Of a DNA stretch of 64,000 bases, positions 54,502-63,764 are shown piece by piece. The notes under the pieces were generated by a model. The model ran no database searches, had not been told where the DNA came from, and saw nothing but the letters and a program-made list of their open reading frames with translations. Position 1 is the stretch's first letter; each line of letters opens with the position of its first letter. Made by a program: the position numbers and the translations under genes. The stretch spans positions 1,620,501 through 1,684,500 of the forward strand of contig NZ_CM001240.1 of assembly GCF_000230835.1 (NCBI RefSeq), read 5' to 3'. The DNA comes from Clostridium sp. DL-VIII. Lineage in GTDB: Bacteria > Bacillota > Clostridia > Clostridiales > Clostridiaceae.

Positions 54502-54963
54502 AAGGGAGGTACTGGAGATTATGTGGCACTTTTTGAACCAACAGCATCTGCCCTTGTAAAGGACGGTACAGGAACTATACTTGCTTCAGTCGGTGAACAA
54601 TCAGGACTTATGCCTTATACTTGTTTCTTTTCTACAAAATCCTATATGGATAAAAATCCTAAGGTAATTGAAGGTTTTACAAAGGCAATTTACGAAGGGC
54701 AACAATGGTTCTTTAGTCATAGTACAGAAGAAGCAGCAGACAGCATAATTAAATATTTTCCAGGAACAGATAAAGATACGATTATGACTGTTATAGACAA
54801 CTATAAAAACATCGATGCAATAGCTCATACACCAGAGATTAAAGAAGAAAATTTAAATAGACTTATGGATATAATCTCAGATTATGATAAGAGCTTGCTT
54901 CCACAAAGACCAGAGTTTTCTAAGATAGTTGATAATTCTTATGCTGAAAAAGCAGTTAAGTAA
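54502..54963 (+). CDS. ABC transporter substrate-binding protein, 3' part of split gene
   Basis: This is the second lobe of the solute-binding protein: the reading frame KGGTGDYVALFEPTASALVK continues into LPYT-like GLMPYTCFFSTKSY and KVIEGFTKAIYEGQQWF, typical of NitT/TauT family C-lobes, and ends at 54963. It has no signal peptide and no real start; a GTG at 54523 is in frame but lacks a ribosome binding site. It is in the same frame as codons 1-185 across the GCATTT repeats. The ATPase gene starts 34 bases later, so the 3' part still sits in its operon. Confidence 0.85.
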   Translation, partial: KGGTGDYVALFEPTASALVKDGTGTILASVGEQSGLMPYTCFFSTKSYMDKNPKVIEGFTKAIYEGQQWFFSHSTEEAADSIIKYFPGTDKDTIMTVIDNYKNIDAIAHTPEIKEENLNRLMDIISDYDKSLLPQRPEFSKIVDNSYAEKAVK

Positions 54964-54997
54964 ATGTCACATAAAGATGAGAAGGTGGTGATTTTAT

Positions 54998-55765
54998 TTG
55001 AGCTTGTTAAAAATATCAAATATATCTATGTATTATCATTCTGTTAAAGGAGAAACACCGGCTTTAAAAAATATAAACTTTGAAGTTGATAGTGGAGAAT
55101 TTATTTCAATATTAGGGCCATCTGGTTGTGGAAAATCTACATTATTAAATATAATGAGTGGATTATTAGAACCATCTCAAGGTCAGGTTCTATACAAAGG
55201 TGAGGAGATAAAGAAAAACTTAGATAAAATAGGTTATATGTTTCAAAAAGATCATCTTTTTGAATGGAATACTGTTTGGGAAAATGTAATTCTTGGATTA
55301 AAAATAAAGAAACAATTAACTGATGAAGCAAAATCCAGAGTTAATGAATTGTTAGATGCTTATGGTTTATTAAGATTTAAAAATCATTATCCAAGCGAAT
55401 TATCAGGGGGAATGAGGCAAAGAGTCGCACTTATAAGGACGTTGGCGTTAAATCCAGAAATACTATTTTTAGATGAACCATTTTCTGCCTTAGATTATCA
55501 GTCTAGACTAATAGTTTGCGATGATGTTTATAAGATAATAAAGACTGAAAAGAAGACGGCGGTAATGGTAACTCATGACATAGCAGAAGCTACTTCCATG
55601 TCGGAAAAGGTAATAGTATTATCTAAAAGACCATCTAATGTAAAGGTAGAGGTTCCTATTTATTTTAATCAAGATGATTTAACTCCATTCCAAAAGAGAA
55701 AAGATGTAAAATTTAGCGATTACTTTAACATGCTATGGAAGGAGCTTGATCAAGGAAATGTTTAA
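54998..55765 (+). CDS. ABC transporter ATP-binding protein (NitT/TauT type)
   Basis: The 255-residue ATPase starts at a TTG after AAGGTGGTG. Motifs: Walker [15 protein letters not shown]-loop YMFQKDHLFEW, signature ELSGGMRQRVALIRTL, Walker B EILFLDEPFSALDYQ and H-loop MVTHDIAEA. It is SsuB/TauB-like and powers uptake of a nitrate-, sulphonate-, or pyrimidine-precursor-like solute. Substrate cannot be set from sequence. It overlaps the permease gene. If the element stops transcription from the 51022 promoter, the gene may be poorly expressed while the split persists. Confidence 0.9.
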   Translation: MSLLKISNISMYYHSVKGETPALKNINFEVDSGEFISILGPSGCGKSTLLNIMSGLLEPSQGQVLYKGEEIKKNLDKIGYMFQKDHLFEWNTVWENVILGLKIKKQLTDEAKSRVNELLDAYGLLRFKNHYPSELSGGMRQRVALIRTLALNPEILFLDEPFSALDYQSRLIVCDDVYKIIKTEKKTAVMVTHDIAEATSMSEKVIVLSKRPSNVKVEVPIYFNQDDLTPFQKRKDVKFSDYFNMLWKELDQGNV

Positions 55766-56582
55766 GAAGAAAGTAGTACAAGAAGGAAAATTAACGAAGG
55801 AACATGAGCTATTTCTAAAAAAAGTAGAGAAAGATAGAAGATGGATAACTATAAGCAGGGTTCTAATACTTGTTATTTTTATTGCCTTATGGCAGATAGC
55901 TGCTACTTTTAAGTGGATTGATCCATTTTTAACTTCTAGTCCAGTTAGAGTAGTTGAATCCTTCATATCTTTATATGAAGATGGCAGTTTATTTAAGCAT
56001 ATAGGTGTTACCTGTTATGAGACTATTTTAGGGTTCTCCTTGGGTGAAATATTCGGGGTATTAATAGCTGTGATTTTGTGGTGGTGTCCTCGAGCATCAA
56101 GGATATTAGATCCATATTTAGTAGTGTTAAATGCACTTCCTAAGGTTGCTTTGGCTCCAATTATAATATTTTGGATTGGAAATGGTATGCCGGCTATAAT
56201 CATTATTGCGCTTTTAATATCAATTATAACAACAATAATAAGTGTACTGACAGGTTTCAATGAGATAGATAAAGAAAAAATTATGCTAATGAATACATTT
56301 AGAGCTACTAAGCTGCAAATATTAAGATATCTAATATTTCCATATTCAATTCCTGTTTTCATTTCAGCATTAAAAATAAATGTAGGGTTATCCTGGGTCG
56401 GCGTAATAATGGGAGAGTTTCTTGTAGCTAGAAATGGACTTGGATTTTTAATAGTATATGGCGGGCAGGTTGCCCAATTAGATATGGTAATGATGAGTAT
56501 AGTAATTCTTTCTATTATCGCTTTCATCATGTATGAAATTGTTGCAATAATGGAAAAGAAGCTGGTCAGAAATAGAAATTAG
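55758..56582 (+). CDS. ABC transporter permease (NitT/TauT type)
   Basis: The 274-residue permease has about six membrane helices and the binding-protein-dependent permease motif EAA-like segment KIMLMNTFRATKLQILRYLI, then FPYSIPVFISALKI. The N-terminus is a charged cytoplasmic stretch (MFKKKVVQEGKLTKEHELFL). The ATG at 55758 lies inside the last codons of the ATPase gene; an in-frame TTG at 55746 is an alternative. It completes the binding protein-ATPase-permease set. A hairpin follows at 56608. Confidence 0.88.
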   Translation: MFKKKVVQEGKLTKEHELFLKKVEKDRRWITISRVLILVIFIALWQIAATFKWIDPFLTSSPVRVVESFISLYEDGSLFKHIGVTCYETILGFSLGEIFGVLIAVILWWCPRASRILDPYLVVLNALPKVALAPIIIFWIGNGMPAIIIIALLISIITTIISVLTGFNEIDKEKIMLMNTFRATKLQILRYLIFPYSIPVFISALKINVGLSWVGVIMGEFLVARNGLGFLIVYGGQVAQLDMVMMSIVILSIIAFIMYEIVAIMEKKLVRNRN

Positions 56583-56607
56583 ATTATTGTTTTCACTTGT
56601 GTCATGG

Positions 56608-56642
56608 GCTTTCTCTTAAGAAAAACATTCTTAAGAGAAAGC
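56608..56642 (+). terminator. Hairpin after the ABC operon
   Basis: GCTTTCTCTTAAG (56608-56620) is the exact reverse complement of CTTAAGAGAAAGC (56630-56642). The tail is only weakly T-rich. Confidence 0.65.
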
Positions 56643-56825
56643 TTATAATATATTAAAAGCTTATTAGAAAATTGCATATTTGATAATTATTTTAATTAAA
56701 CAGTAGGAATAGCTTTATTTTTTTCATATAGTTGGGTAATATATGTATAGAAATATGAAAAATATTATAATATAACTATATTTTTCAGGTACATATAACA
56801 ACTTTATGACAAAACGGAGGAGAAT

Positions 56826-57668
56826 ATGAAAAAATTAAAAGAATATGGAATCATAACAATAGGAGTAATATTAGTAGTAATAGCACTTGAATTCTTTTTC
56901 TTTCCTAACAGAATAGCTTCAGGAGGAGTTTCAGGATTGGCGCTTGTAATTAATAATATTTTAGGAATTGAAACAGGAACTGTTATGGTAGTGTGTAATG
57001 TAATATTATTTATATTAGCGTTTGCTCTTATTGGGGGAAGCTTTGGAATTAAGAGCATGTATGCAGCTTTTGGATTATCATTCATATTAGCAATTATGGA
57101 TAAGATTTATACACCAGTAGCTTTTACGGATAATTTAATGCTTGCTTCAATATTTGGAAGTGTACTTTTGGCACTTGGGACAGCAATTATGCTTACTCAA
57201 GATGCAACAACCGGTGGAACAAGTATCATAGCAAAAATTTTAAATAAATATTTAAATATTGATTTTGGGAAAAGTCTTTTAATTTCTGATTCTGTAGTGG
57301 TACTCCTTGCAATGTATACTTTTGGTAAGGAATTAGCTCTGTTTGGATTAGTCAGCATATATTTAACAGGAAGTTTAATTGATAAGTTCATAGATGGCTT
57401 CAATGTATCGAAGCAGATTATGGTGTTTACTGAACATGAAAAACTTATTTCAGATTACATAATTAATGAGATAGATAAGGGATGTACAGTGTTTTATGGC
57501 AAGGGTGGATATACTGGTAAAAGTAATTGTGTGGTTTTGACTATATTAAAAAGAAGCCAATTTATAAAATTAAAGCAATTTATTAAAAATAATGATCCAG
57601 AAGCATTTATTACAGTAAATGAAACAAGTGAGGTTTTAGGAAAAGGCTTTAAAAGTTTAGAGAATTAG
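56826..57668 (+). CDS. YitT-family membrane protein
   Basis: The 280-residue protein has five or six membrane helices (GIITIGVILVVIALEFFFFP, GTVMVVCNVILFILAFALIG) with the YitT hallmark FFPNRIASGGVSGLALVINN and LTQDATTGGTSIIAKIL. A C-terminal cytoplasmic DUF2179 domain follows (DKGCTVFYGKGGYTGKSNCV). YitT proteins are common in Firmicutes in several copies; function is unresolved. GGAGGAG precedes the ATG. It is monocistronic. Confidence 0.88.
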   Translation: MKKLKEYGIITIGVILVVIALEFFFFPNRIASGGVSGLALVINNILGIETGTVMVVCNVILFILAFALIGGSFGIKSMYAAFGLSFILAIMDKIYTPVAFTDNLMLASIFGSVLLALGTAIMLTQDATTGGTSIIAKILNKYLNIDFGKSLLISDSVVVLLAMYTFGKELALFGLVSIYLTGSLIDKFIDGFNVSKQIMVFTEHEKLISDYIINEIDKGCTVFYGKGGYTGKSNCVVLTILKRSQFIKLKQFIKNNDPEAFITVNETSEVLGKGFKSLEN

Positions 57669-57851
57669 GCATACTTAATAAAAAAATACATTTATATAGC
57701 TTATTATTAGGAATGGCACTATAGCATAGGTTTACTAATATTTACTTGTTGATTATAAGATTAGCGGCAAATTATAATTAAGCATATAAGCTAAATTATT
57801 TATAAAACTATTGAAAATGTAAATAATAAGATATGTGGGAGACAAGCAAAT

Positions 57852-59003
57852 ATGGCAGAAGAGGAATTACTTATAACTTATGGAGTAGGATATGCTTTTG
57901 AAAAAAGCAAATTATTAATTGTTTCAGAAATTGAAGAAAAAGTTATATTAAAAAGAGAGCTGGATATTCTTAAAGAAATTAATGTGATTAATAAGTTTCA
58001 AGAAAGTCTACATGAAAAATGCGATTCTAAATTTCCTAAAAATTATATTGTAAATGTTGAAGAAGCTTTAGAAGAAAAATTATCAAAGACTATACCAATA
58101 ATTACTTCAATAAAAACTAAAAATGCTAAAAAACAAGACTATCTTATGGATGAATATATTAAAAGAGATCTAAGTCAGATTCGTTTAAGAAGAGAAGGAT
58201 ATATACAGAAAGATTCAAATTTAATAAAAGAATACTTAGATACCTGCAGTATGAATTTTGGGAAAAGTATAGAGGAAAAAAAAGAAAATATTCTAAAATA
58301 TAATAAGATAATCTTGAAATTTATTTTAACTTCTAGTGTTGGAAATGATTTTAGTGATTTTTTAAAAAAACAAGGACAAGCTGTGAAAGAAAAAATAGAT
58401 GAGTCAATAGAAAAAAAGTTAGAGGATGTACTTGAAAGTGAGTATTTAATAAAAAAGAAATATAAAGATTTAGATTTCTTAAACTTGTTGTTATTTCTTG
58501 AAGAATGGCAAAAAAAATATTTTATTTGGGATGGAAAATATACAAGTTTGCTGTCATCTATAAGTAAGGATGGAAAGAAATATAACCATTTAAATTATGA
58601 AATAAAGGAATCTGTGATTTCGTTTATCAAAAAGAATAAGTATTTATATTTCACGTTTGGCAGGTATAATAAAGAAAATATATTTATAACCCTGAATCAT
58701 GAGAAGTACTGTAAAAAAAATCAAGAAAAAGAACTTAATTCAAGAGAAGGTAATGAGCAAAGATATATGTCTTTAGAAAAAAAAGAAGGAAATCTATATG
58801 AAATTACTTCAAATGATTTTCAAGAAATTGATTTAGATTATAATAAGGAATTAGGATACTTACTTTCTTATGATGACGATGAGAATGTACATATTTCGCT
58901 TGTTATATATGATAAAAAAAATGAAGAAGTAACTTATGTAAATAAGTATGATTCTTTTAAAAATGAGATGATTAAAGCATTAGAGGAACATTTTATATTA
59001 TAG
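57852..59003 (+). CDS. Unknown 383-residue coiled-coil-rich protein
   Basis: I recognise no family. The N-terminal 60 residues (LLITYGVGYAFEKSKLLIVS) look globular. Residues 60-210 are highly charged and helical, rich in Lys and Glu (KKQGQAVKEKIDESIEKKLE), probably coiled coil. The C-terminal third has short beta-type stretches (YLYFTFGRYNKENIFITLNH, VHISLVIYDKKNEEVTYVN). There is no signal peptide or membrane helix. GGGAG precedes the ATG. It stands alone between YitT and a flavin reductase and ends at a long terminator. Confidence 0.65.
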   Translation: MAEEELLITYGVGYAFEKSKLLIVSEIEEKVILKRELDILKEINVINKFQESLHEKCDSKFPKNYIVNVEEALEEKLSKTIPIITSIKTKNAKKQDYLMDEYIKRDLSQIRLRREGYIQKDSNLIKEYLDTCSMNFGKSIEEKKENILKYNKIILKFILTSSVGNDFSDFLKKQGQAVKEKIDESIEKKLEDVLESEYLIKKKYKDLDFLNLLLFLEEWQKKYFIWDGKYTSLLSSISKDGKKYNHLNYEIKESVISFIKKNKYLYFTFGRYNKENIFITLNHEKYCKKNQEKELNSREGNEQRYMSLEKKEGNLYEITSNDFQEIDLDYNKELGYLLSYDDDENVHISLVIYDKKNEEVTYVNKYDSFKNEMIKALEEHFIL

Positions 59004-59018
59004 AACTTATCTACCTAT

Positions 59019-59078
59019 AAAAAGGACTGCTTCAAAATAATTATTAGTATAGAATAATTATCTTGAAACAGCCTTTTT
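59019..59078. terminator. Long bidirectional terminator
   Basis: AAAAAGG, CTG and TTCAA segments from 59019 pair with TTGAA, CAG and CCTTTTT to 59078, with inner AATAATTATT pairing. A and T runs on both sides serve the two converging genes. Confidence 0.8.
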
Positions 59079-59094
59079 CAATGTTTAGAAGAAA

Positions 59095-59703
59095 CTATTT
59101 CTCAGATTGATTTTGAAGATTTCTGCGCTTTTTAGTTTTCTTTTTCATAACCGAAAATCCAAAAGAGCCAGTAGGCCTCTTTGCAAGAGGATAATATTCT
59201 CCATGGCAATAAGACATCATATTTGCATCTTCAAAATGAATTTTGCCTTTATCATCAAATAGATCTTTATTAACATGAGATCCAATTACTTCAGCTATAA
59301 ACATATCATGAGTTCCAAGCGGAATTATGTTTTTTACTTTACATTCAATATTTATAGGACATTCATTTATGTAAGGGACTGAAATGTTACTGCTTTCCTT
59401 TAAGGTAAATCCCATCTCAGTGATTTTATCATTTTTTTTGCCAGATCTAACTCCACAGTAATCTACTTTTTTTACTAAATCTGAACCAGGTAAATTTACC
59501 ACAAATTCCATAGTTTCTTTTATATATTCATAGGACAATCTTTCAGGTCTTACAGAAATATAAAGCATAGGAGGCTTTGTATTTATAGTACCAGTCCATC
59601 CAACAGTAAAAACGTTAGTTTTTCCAGCTTTATTTTTAGAAGTTACCAAAACTACGGGTACTGGGTTTAAAATTACACTTCCTTTAAGATCAATTTTATC
59701 CAT
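59095..59703 (-). CDS. Flavin reductase family protein (FMN-binding)
   Basis: The protein of about 202 residues belongs to the flavin-reductase-like/flavoredoxin family. It has MDKIDLKGSVILNPVPVVLV at the start, then TVGWTGTINTKPPMLYISVR, FVVNLPGSDLV and HDMFIAEVIGSHVNKD, and a basic tail (MKKKTKKRRN). It binds FMN and reduces it with NAD(P)H or passes electrons. The ATG at 59703 matches the family; a TTG at 59709 has slightly better spacing to AAAGGAG. It lies just after the carboxypeptidase terminator. Confidence 0.82.
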   Translation of the reverse strand: MDKIDLKGSVILNPVPVVLVTSKNKAGKTNVFTVGWTGTINTKPPMLYISVRPERLSYEYIKETMEFVVNLPGSDLVKKVDYCGVRSGKKNDKITEMGFTLKESSNISVPYINECPINIECKVKNIIPLGTHDMFIAEVIGSHVNKDLFDDKGKIHFEDANMMSYCHGEYYPLAKRPTGSFGFSVMKKKTKKRRNLQNQSEK

Positions 59704-59721
59704 TTTCAATTTAACTCCTTT

Positions 59722-59778
59722 AAAAAAAGCATCTCCAAATAATTAGAACGTATACCGCCTATTTATTTAAAGATGCTT
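59722..59778 (-). terminator. Terminator of the D,D-carboxypeptidase gene
   Basis: On the minus strand AAGCATCT (59778-59771) pairs with AGATGCTT (59735-59728), with inner AAATAA/TTATTT pairing, then a T run (59728-59722). Confidence 0.75.
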
Positions 59779-59824
59779 ATATAGATTGCATTAAAACAAA
59801 TTAATATATTAATTTGTTAAGTTA

Positions 59825-61150
59825 TTAATATCTTCGTCTTTTATTTGAACGGCCATAATAACTTTTCTTTTTACGTCTAGAGTTAGCTGCCATATTTTTA
59901 ATAAGAACCACTAAAGTAATTATTATAGCTATTACTACGATAGTTGCAATATATGTAAGTAAATTATCTTTAATTAGGCTTCCAAGAGAAACATCTACTG
60001 TACCTGCAACTTCTTCAGAATGATTTCTTGTAGTATAAGTTAATTTAGCATTTTTACTAAAAAGTAAACTCCATGCACTAGAATCTGTTCCATCATAAGT
60101 AATTTGAGATTCAGCATCATTAATGTCATTTTTGTAGTAATTTACATCTTGAGTTAGCTTAAGTGGTACTGAAATAGTTTTAGTAGGTCCAAATACAATA
60201 AAAGGCTTATATTTTACTTCAGCTGTTCCTACATTTTCACCACTTGTTTTGTAAACTTGTTTTGTGGCAGCGTAACTATAATTCATGATAGCATCCATAT
60301 CATTAAATTTAGTCATATCAGCATTATCAAGCTGTCTGCTTTTAAGAACAACACCAATTATTTGGCGCCCATCTCTCTCATATACAGTAACTAAACATCC
60401 ACCTGCTTCATTTGTAGTTCCAGTTTTACCTGCAAGATTACCGTTTTTGCCAAGAGTTACATTTCTATTTTCTAGAATCAGTCTAGAATTTTTAATTGTT
60501 ACAGGAGCTGTTGGAAGTTCCATAGTTGATCTTTCCCAATCATTTGCAAAAGCTGCTTTCATGATTAAAGAAAGATCATATGCTGTAGTATAATGGTCTG
60601 GATCATGCAAACCATTAGGAGTAATAAAGTTACTGTGAGTAGCTCCAAGTTCCTTTGCTCTTTTATTCATTAAATCAGCAAAGGCTTTGGCATCACCAGC
60701 TATATTGTCAGCAATTACATATGCAGTATCGTTACCAGAGAATAAAAGCAGTCCTTTCATTATGTCATCAGCACCTACTTTATCACCAGGCTGCATAGTG
60801 TTGTGCATATAATTTAGATTTATAGAATATTCAGGCTGCTCTTTTGCAGATTTAGTATATTCAAGTTCGTCGGTAGATTTCTTATTTTCAGATAACAAAA
60901 GACCAGTTAACAACTTAGTTGTACTTGCAGGATATCTTTTGCTATCGGCATCCTTACAATAAATAATTTCCCCTGTTTCTAAATCCATTGTTAATGCTGC
61001 TTCAGCTTTAATATCTGGTAAGTTTTGTGCTGAAGCCTCAGTTTTAGGTGTTGTATTTGAATTTGCTGCGTAACTTGCTATAGCCAATGGGCTAAATAAT
61101 GAAAGAGAAAGGGTTAATGCAAGTGCTTTTAAAATTGATTTTTTTTTCAA
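59825..61150 (-). CDS. D-alanyl-D-alanine carboxypeptidase (peptidase S11, DacF/DacB-like)
   Basis: The 441-residue penicillin-binding protein has a signal peptide (KALALTLSLSLFSPLAIASY). Active-site motifs are STTK in RYPASTTKLLTG, SGN in LFSGNDTAYVI and KTG in NLAGKTGTTNEAGG. A C-terminal domain of about 100 residues, a membrane helix (LTYIATIVVIAIIITLVVLI) and a basic tail (RRKKKSYYGRSNKRRRY) follow. It trims the terminal D-Ala from peptidoglycan pentapeptides. The start is probably TTG at 61150, seven to eight bases after GGAGAG; a TTG at 61165 is upstream of this site. The terminator is at 59722. Confidence 0.9.
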   Translation of the reverse strand: MKKKSILKALALTLSLSLFSPLAIASYAANSNTTPKTEASAQNLPDIKAEAALTMDLETGEIIYCKDADSKRYPASTTKLLTGLLLSENKKSTDELEYTKSAKEQPEYSINLNYMHNTMQPGDKVGADDIMKGLLLFSGNDTAYVIADNIAGDAKAFADLMNKRAKELGATHSNFITPNGLHDPDHYTTAYDLSLIMKAAFANDWERSTMELPTAPVTIKNSRLILENRNVTLGKNGNLAGKTGTTNEAGGCLVTVYERDGRQIIGVVLKSRQLDNADMTKFNDMDAIMNYSYAATKQVYKTSGENVGTAEVKYKPFIVFGPTKTISVPLKLTQDVNYYKNDINDAESQITYDGTDSSAWSLLFSKNAKLTYTTRNHSEEVAGTVDVSLGSLIKDNLLTYIATIVVIAIIITLVVLIKNMAANSRRKKKSYYGRSNKRRRY

Positions 61151-61302
61151 GTCAAATCTCTCCAATTCTATTTAAACGTATGAGGCATATTAAAAAATAG
61201 ACATGCCATAAGTATATTGAAACATTTCTAGTATATCATTTATGTAAAGCTATAACAATAAATGTAATGTAAAATTTTGATACAATATATTACAATTGGT
61301 GC

Positions 61303-62025
61303 TTATTTCAATCGCTCTATCATAGAATTTTTAGCTTTTAACTCAAATTCATCATTTAATGAGCTTAGCTGTACATCTTCGCCATATTTATTTTTTAATG
61401 CTAAGCTTAAAAGTCTGTCCGCAAACTCAGGGTTCTTAGAAAGAAAAGAACCATGGAAGTATGAGCCGAAGGTATTCTTATAAATGCAGCCTTCAAAACC
61501 ATCCTCACCATTATTACCATATCCATGAATGCATTTTCCAAGTGGGGTATGATTATTTATATAAGTTCTTCCAGAATGATTTTCAAAACCTACATAAGTT
61601 TCATTAAATTCCTCATTGAATATTTCTGTATTTCCGATAAATCTTGTGTCTCCACCTTCACTATAAACATCCAAAATTCCAATACCATCTATCTTTTCGC
61701 CGTTTGGAGCAGTGTAATATTTACCTAATAGTTGATAGCCGCCACATATAGCAAGCATAACCTTTCCAGCTTCAATGAAACTAGTCAAAGCCTCTTTTTT
61801 TATTTCGTTTAAATCCTTTGAAACTATAGACTGTTCATAATCTTGACCACCGCCAAAGAAGATGATGTCCACATTTTCTTCATCGATATTTTCACCTAAA
61901 GAAGAATTAATTATATTTACATCAATTCCTCTAAGAGCCGCTCTATGCTTTAGAATAAGTACATTGCCTAAATCACCATATACATTTAATAAATCTGGGT
62001 ATAAATGACAAATAGTTAATTCCAT
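61303..62025 (-). CDS. gatD: Lipid II isoglutaminyl synthase, glutamine amidotransferase subunit GatD
   Basis: The 240-residue class I amidotransferase-like (CobB/CobQ-type) subunit starts MELTICHLYPDLLNVYGDLG, has IIFFGGGQDYEQSIV, the nucleophile Cys in VMLAICGGYQLLGKYY and the His in FGSYFHGSFLSKNPEFA. It delivers ammonia from glutamine to MurT, which amidates the D-Glu of lipid II. AAGGAG precedes the ATG. It lies 14 bases after murT in the same direction, the usual arrangement. Confidence 0.92.
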   Translation of the reverse strand: MELTICHLYPDLLNVYGDLGNVLILKHRAALRGIDVNIINSSLGENIDEENVDIIFFGGGQDYEQSIVSKDLNEIKKEALTSFIEAGKVMLAICGGYQLLGKYYTAPNGEKIDGIGILDVYSEGGDTRFIGNTEIFNEEFNETYVGFENHSGRTYINNHTPLGKCIHGYGNNGEDGFEGCIYKNTFGSYFHGSFLSKNPEFADRLLSLALKNKYGEDVQLSSLNDEFELKAKNSMIERLK

Positions 62026-62039
62026 AATTTCTTATCTCC

Positions 62040-63398
62040 TTACCATAATTTATTGATGTAACCTTTTGAATGAAGATATTTTCTATAATTTATCATTGCA
62101 GTATAAGTTGCAAGGATATATATTTTCTTTGTGGTTGAATCTTTAATTTTATTTGTTAATTCTTCATAATCTTCTTTTAAAACAAATTTATCAATGCTCA
62201 GCCCTGCAACCTTCAGTCTTACAGCCATATCATACATTCTAAGCCCTGATACAAAAATATCTTTAATATTTAGAGCAGATATTTTTTCGAAATCTACATC
62301 CCATATCCAGGAAACATCACGACCGTCAGCATAATTATCATTTAACATGAATACCGCTGAAAATTCATCCTTGTTTAAAGCAAGAATATCTAAAGCTTGG
62401 TTATATCCAGCAGGATTTTTAACTAAGATAATCTGTACATCCTTATTTCCTAGAGTTATCTGCTCTTGTCTGCCGAAGCTTGAACTTTGGTTTTGAAGTG
62501 ATGTTTTGATAACTGAATCAGATACACCAAGTTCTTTTGTAATTGCAAAAGCACACAAAGCATTATATATATTATAAGCCCCTGATTGACTTATAAAGAC
62601 TTCACAATCATTAATCAAAACGGAAGAATTCTCAGGAGTTAAATCAAAGATTTTATTTACAGCATATTGAAGCTCTGCACGTTTATACCCACACTCTGGA
62701 CAATAAAAGTCCCCTAAATGATTATAAGTAACTAAATTATAGGAATAAGGAGCTTTACAAAATTTACAGAACTTTGCATCAGCGTTTAAATCTAAAGACG
62801 TATTTTCCTTAATAGGAGTATTGAAACCATAATATACTATTGGATTTTTAACCTCTAATCTACCAAGCAAAGATTCATCTCCATTTAAAACAAGTTTTGC
62901 TGTTGGTACTTTTTCTATTCCCTCCATTATTTTAACCAAGGTAGTATAAACTTCGCCATATCTATCTAACTGATCTCTAAATAAGTTGGTTACAGTTATT
63001 ATTTCAGGAGTTAGATGTTCTGTAATAAACTTAACATTGGCTTCATCTACTTCTATTACTGCGTACGGATTTTCCTTCTTTCTAAAAAAAGAGTAGTTTG
63101 AAACAAAACAAGCCACGATTCCAGGATACATATTAGCACCAGTATTATTAGTAATAACATTGAATTTGTTTTCCTTTAAGATGTTATAAATCATACTGGT
63201 TGTGGTTGTCTTTCCGTTAGTTCCAGTTACTAAGATGACTCTATATCCTTTACTGACCTTTTTTAATATTGACTTATCAATTTTTAATGCTATTTTACCA
63301 GGAAAATTACTTCCGCCTTTTACAACATGTTTCGCAAGAAATGCAGTAATTTTCGATAATAATATGCTTAAAATGGATTTAATATTAATTTTACTCAC
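62040..63398 (-). CDS. murT: Lipid II isoglutaminyl synthase, Mur-ligase subunit MurT
   Basis: The 452-residue Mur ligase has the P-loop ILVTGTNGKTTTTSMIYNIL. The central domain (YAVIEVDEANVKFI, VTNLFRDQLDRYGEVY) carries an inserted four-Cys zinc ribbon (CKFCKAPYS and FYCPECGYKR) characteristic of MurT. A DUF1727 C-terminal domain follows (ILVKNPAGYNQALDILALNK). With GatD it converts D-Glu to D-isoglutamine in lipid II. The start is GTG at 63398 with a weak ribosome binding site. Two hairpins lie in its leader. Confidence 0.93.
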   Translation of the reverse strand: MSKINIKSILSILLSKITAFLAKHVVKGGSNFPGKIALKIDKSILKKVSKGYRVILVTGTNGKTTTTSMIYNILKENKFNVITNNTGANMYPGIVACFVSNYSFFRKKENPYAVIEVDEANVKFITEHLTPEIITVTNLFRDQLDRYGEVYTTLVKIMEGIEKVPTAKLVLNGDESLLGRLEVKNPIVYYGFNTPIKENTSLDLNADAKFCKFCKAPYSYNLVTYNHLGDFYCPECGYKRAELQYAVNKIFDLTPENSSVLINDCEVFISQSGAYNIYNALCAFAITKELGVSDSVIKTSLQNQSSSFGRQEQITLGNKDVQIILVKNPAGYNQALDILALNKDEFSAVFMLNDNYADGRDVSWIWDVDFEKISALNIKDIFVSGLRMYDMAVRLKVAGLSIDKFVLKEDYEELTNKIKDSTTKKIYILATYTAMINYRKYLHSKGYINKLW

Positions 63399-63423
63399 CG
63401 TCCAATTCTAGTTTTATAATAAG

Positions 63424-63494
63424 AATGATTAACACAATAAAGTAATGTTAATCATTTAGGCACATGAACTTTTTATTTTTTGATTGTGCCTTAA
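63424..63494. repeat. Two adjacent hairpins upstream of murT
   Basis: AATGATTAACA (63424-63434) pairs perfectly with TGTTAATCATT (63446-63456). Directly next to it, TTAGGCACA (63456-63464) pairs with TGTGCC plus TTAA (63485-63494). They lie in the murT leader; the remainder of 63399-63764 shows no gene. Confidence 0.55.
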
Positions 63495-63764
63495 ATAACA
63501 CTAAACAATAAAATAATCAAAATAAGTATAGCACAAAAACTAATAACTACGAAAATATTTTTGGTAAGAAAATATACTTAAATTAATTAACAATAAAATA
63601 GAGAATTATATCTTAATAATTAAAAAAAATGTGAATTGAATTTTTGAGGATAAATAATCTTAAGAAAAAGTGAAGAATTCGCACTTTGTTGGGCATATAC
63701 AATTGTTTTATTAAGGAATATACAATATAATTAAGTGAGACAAAGAATTTTACGAGGTGTTATT

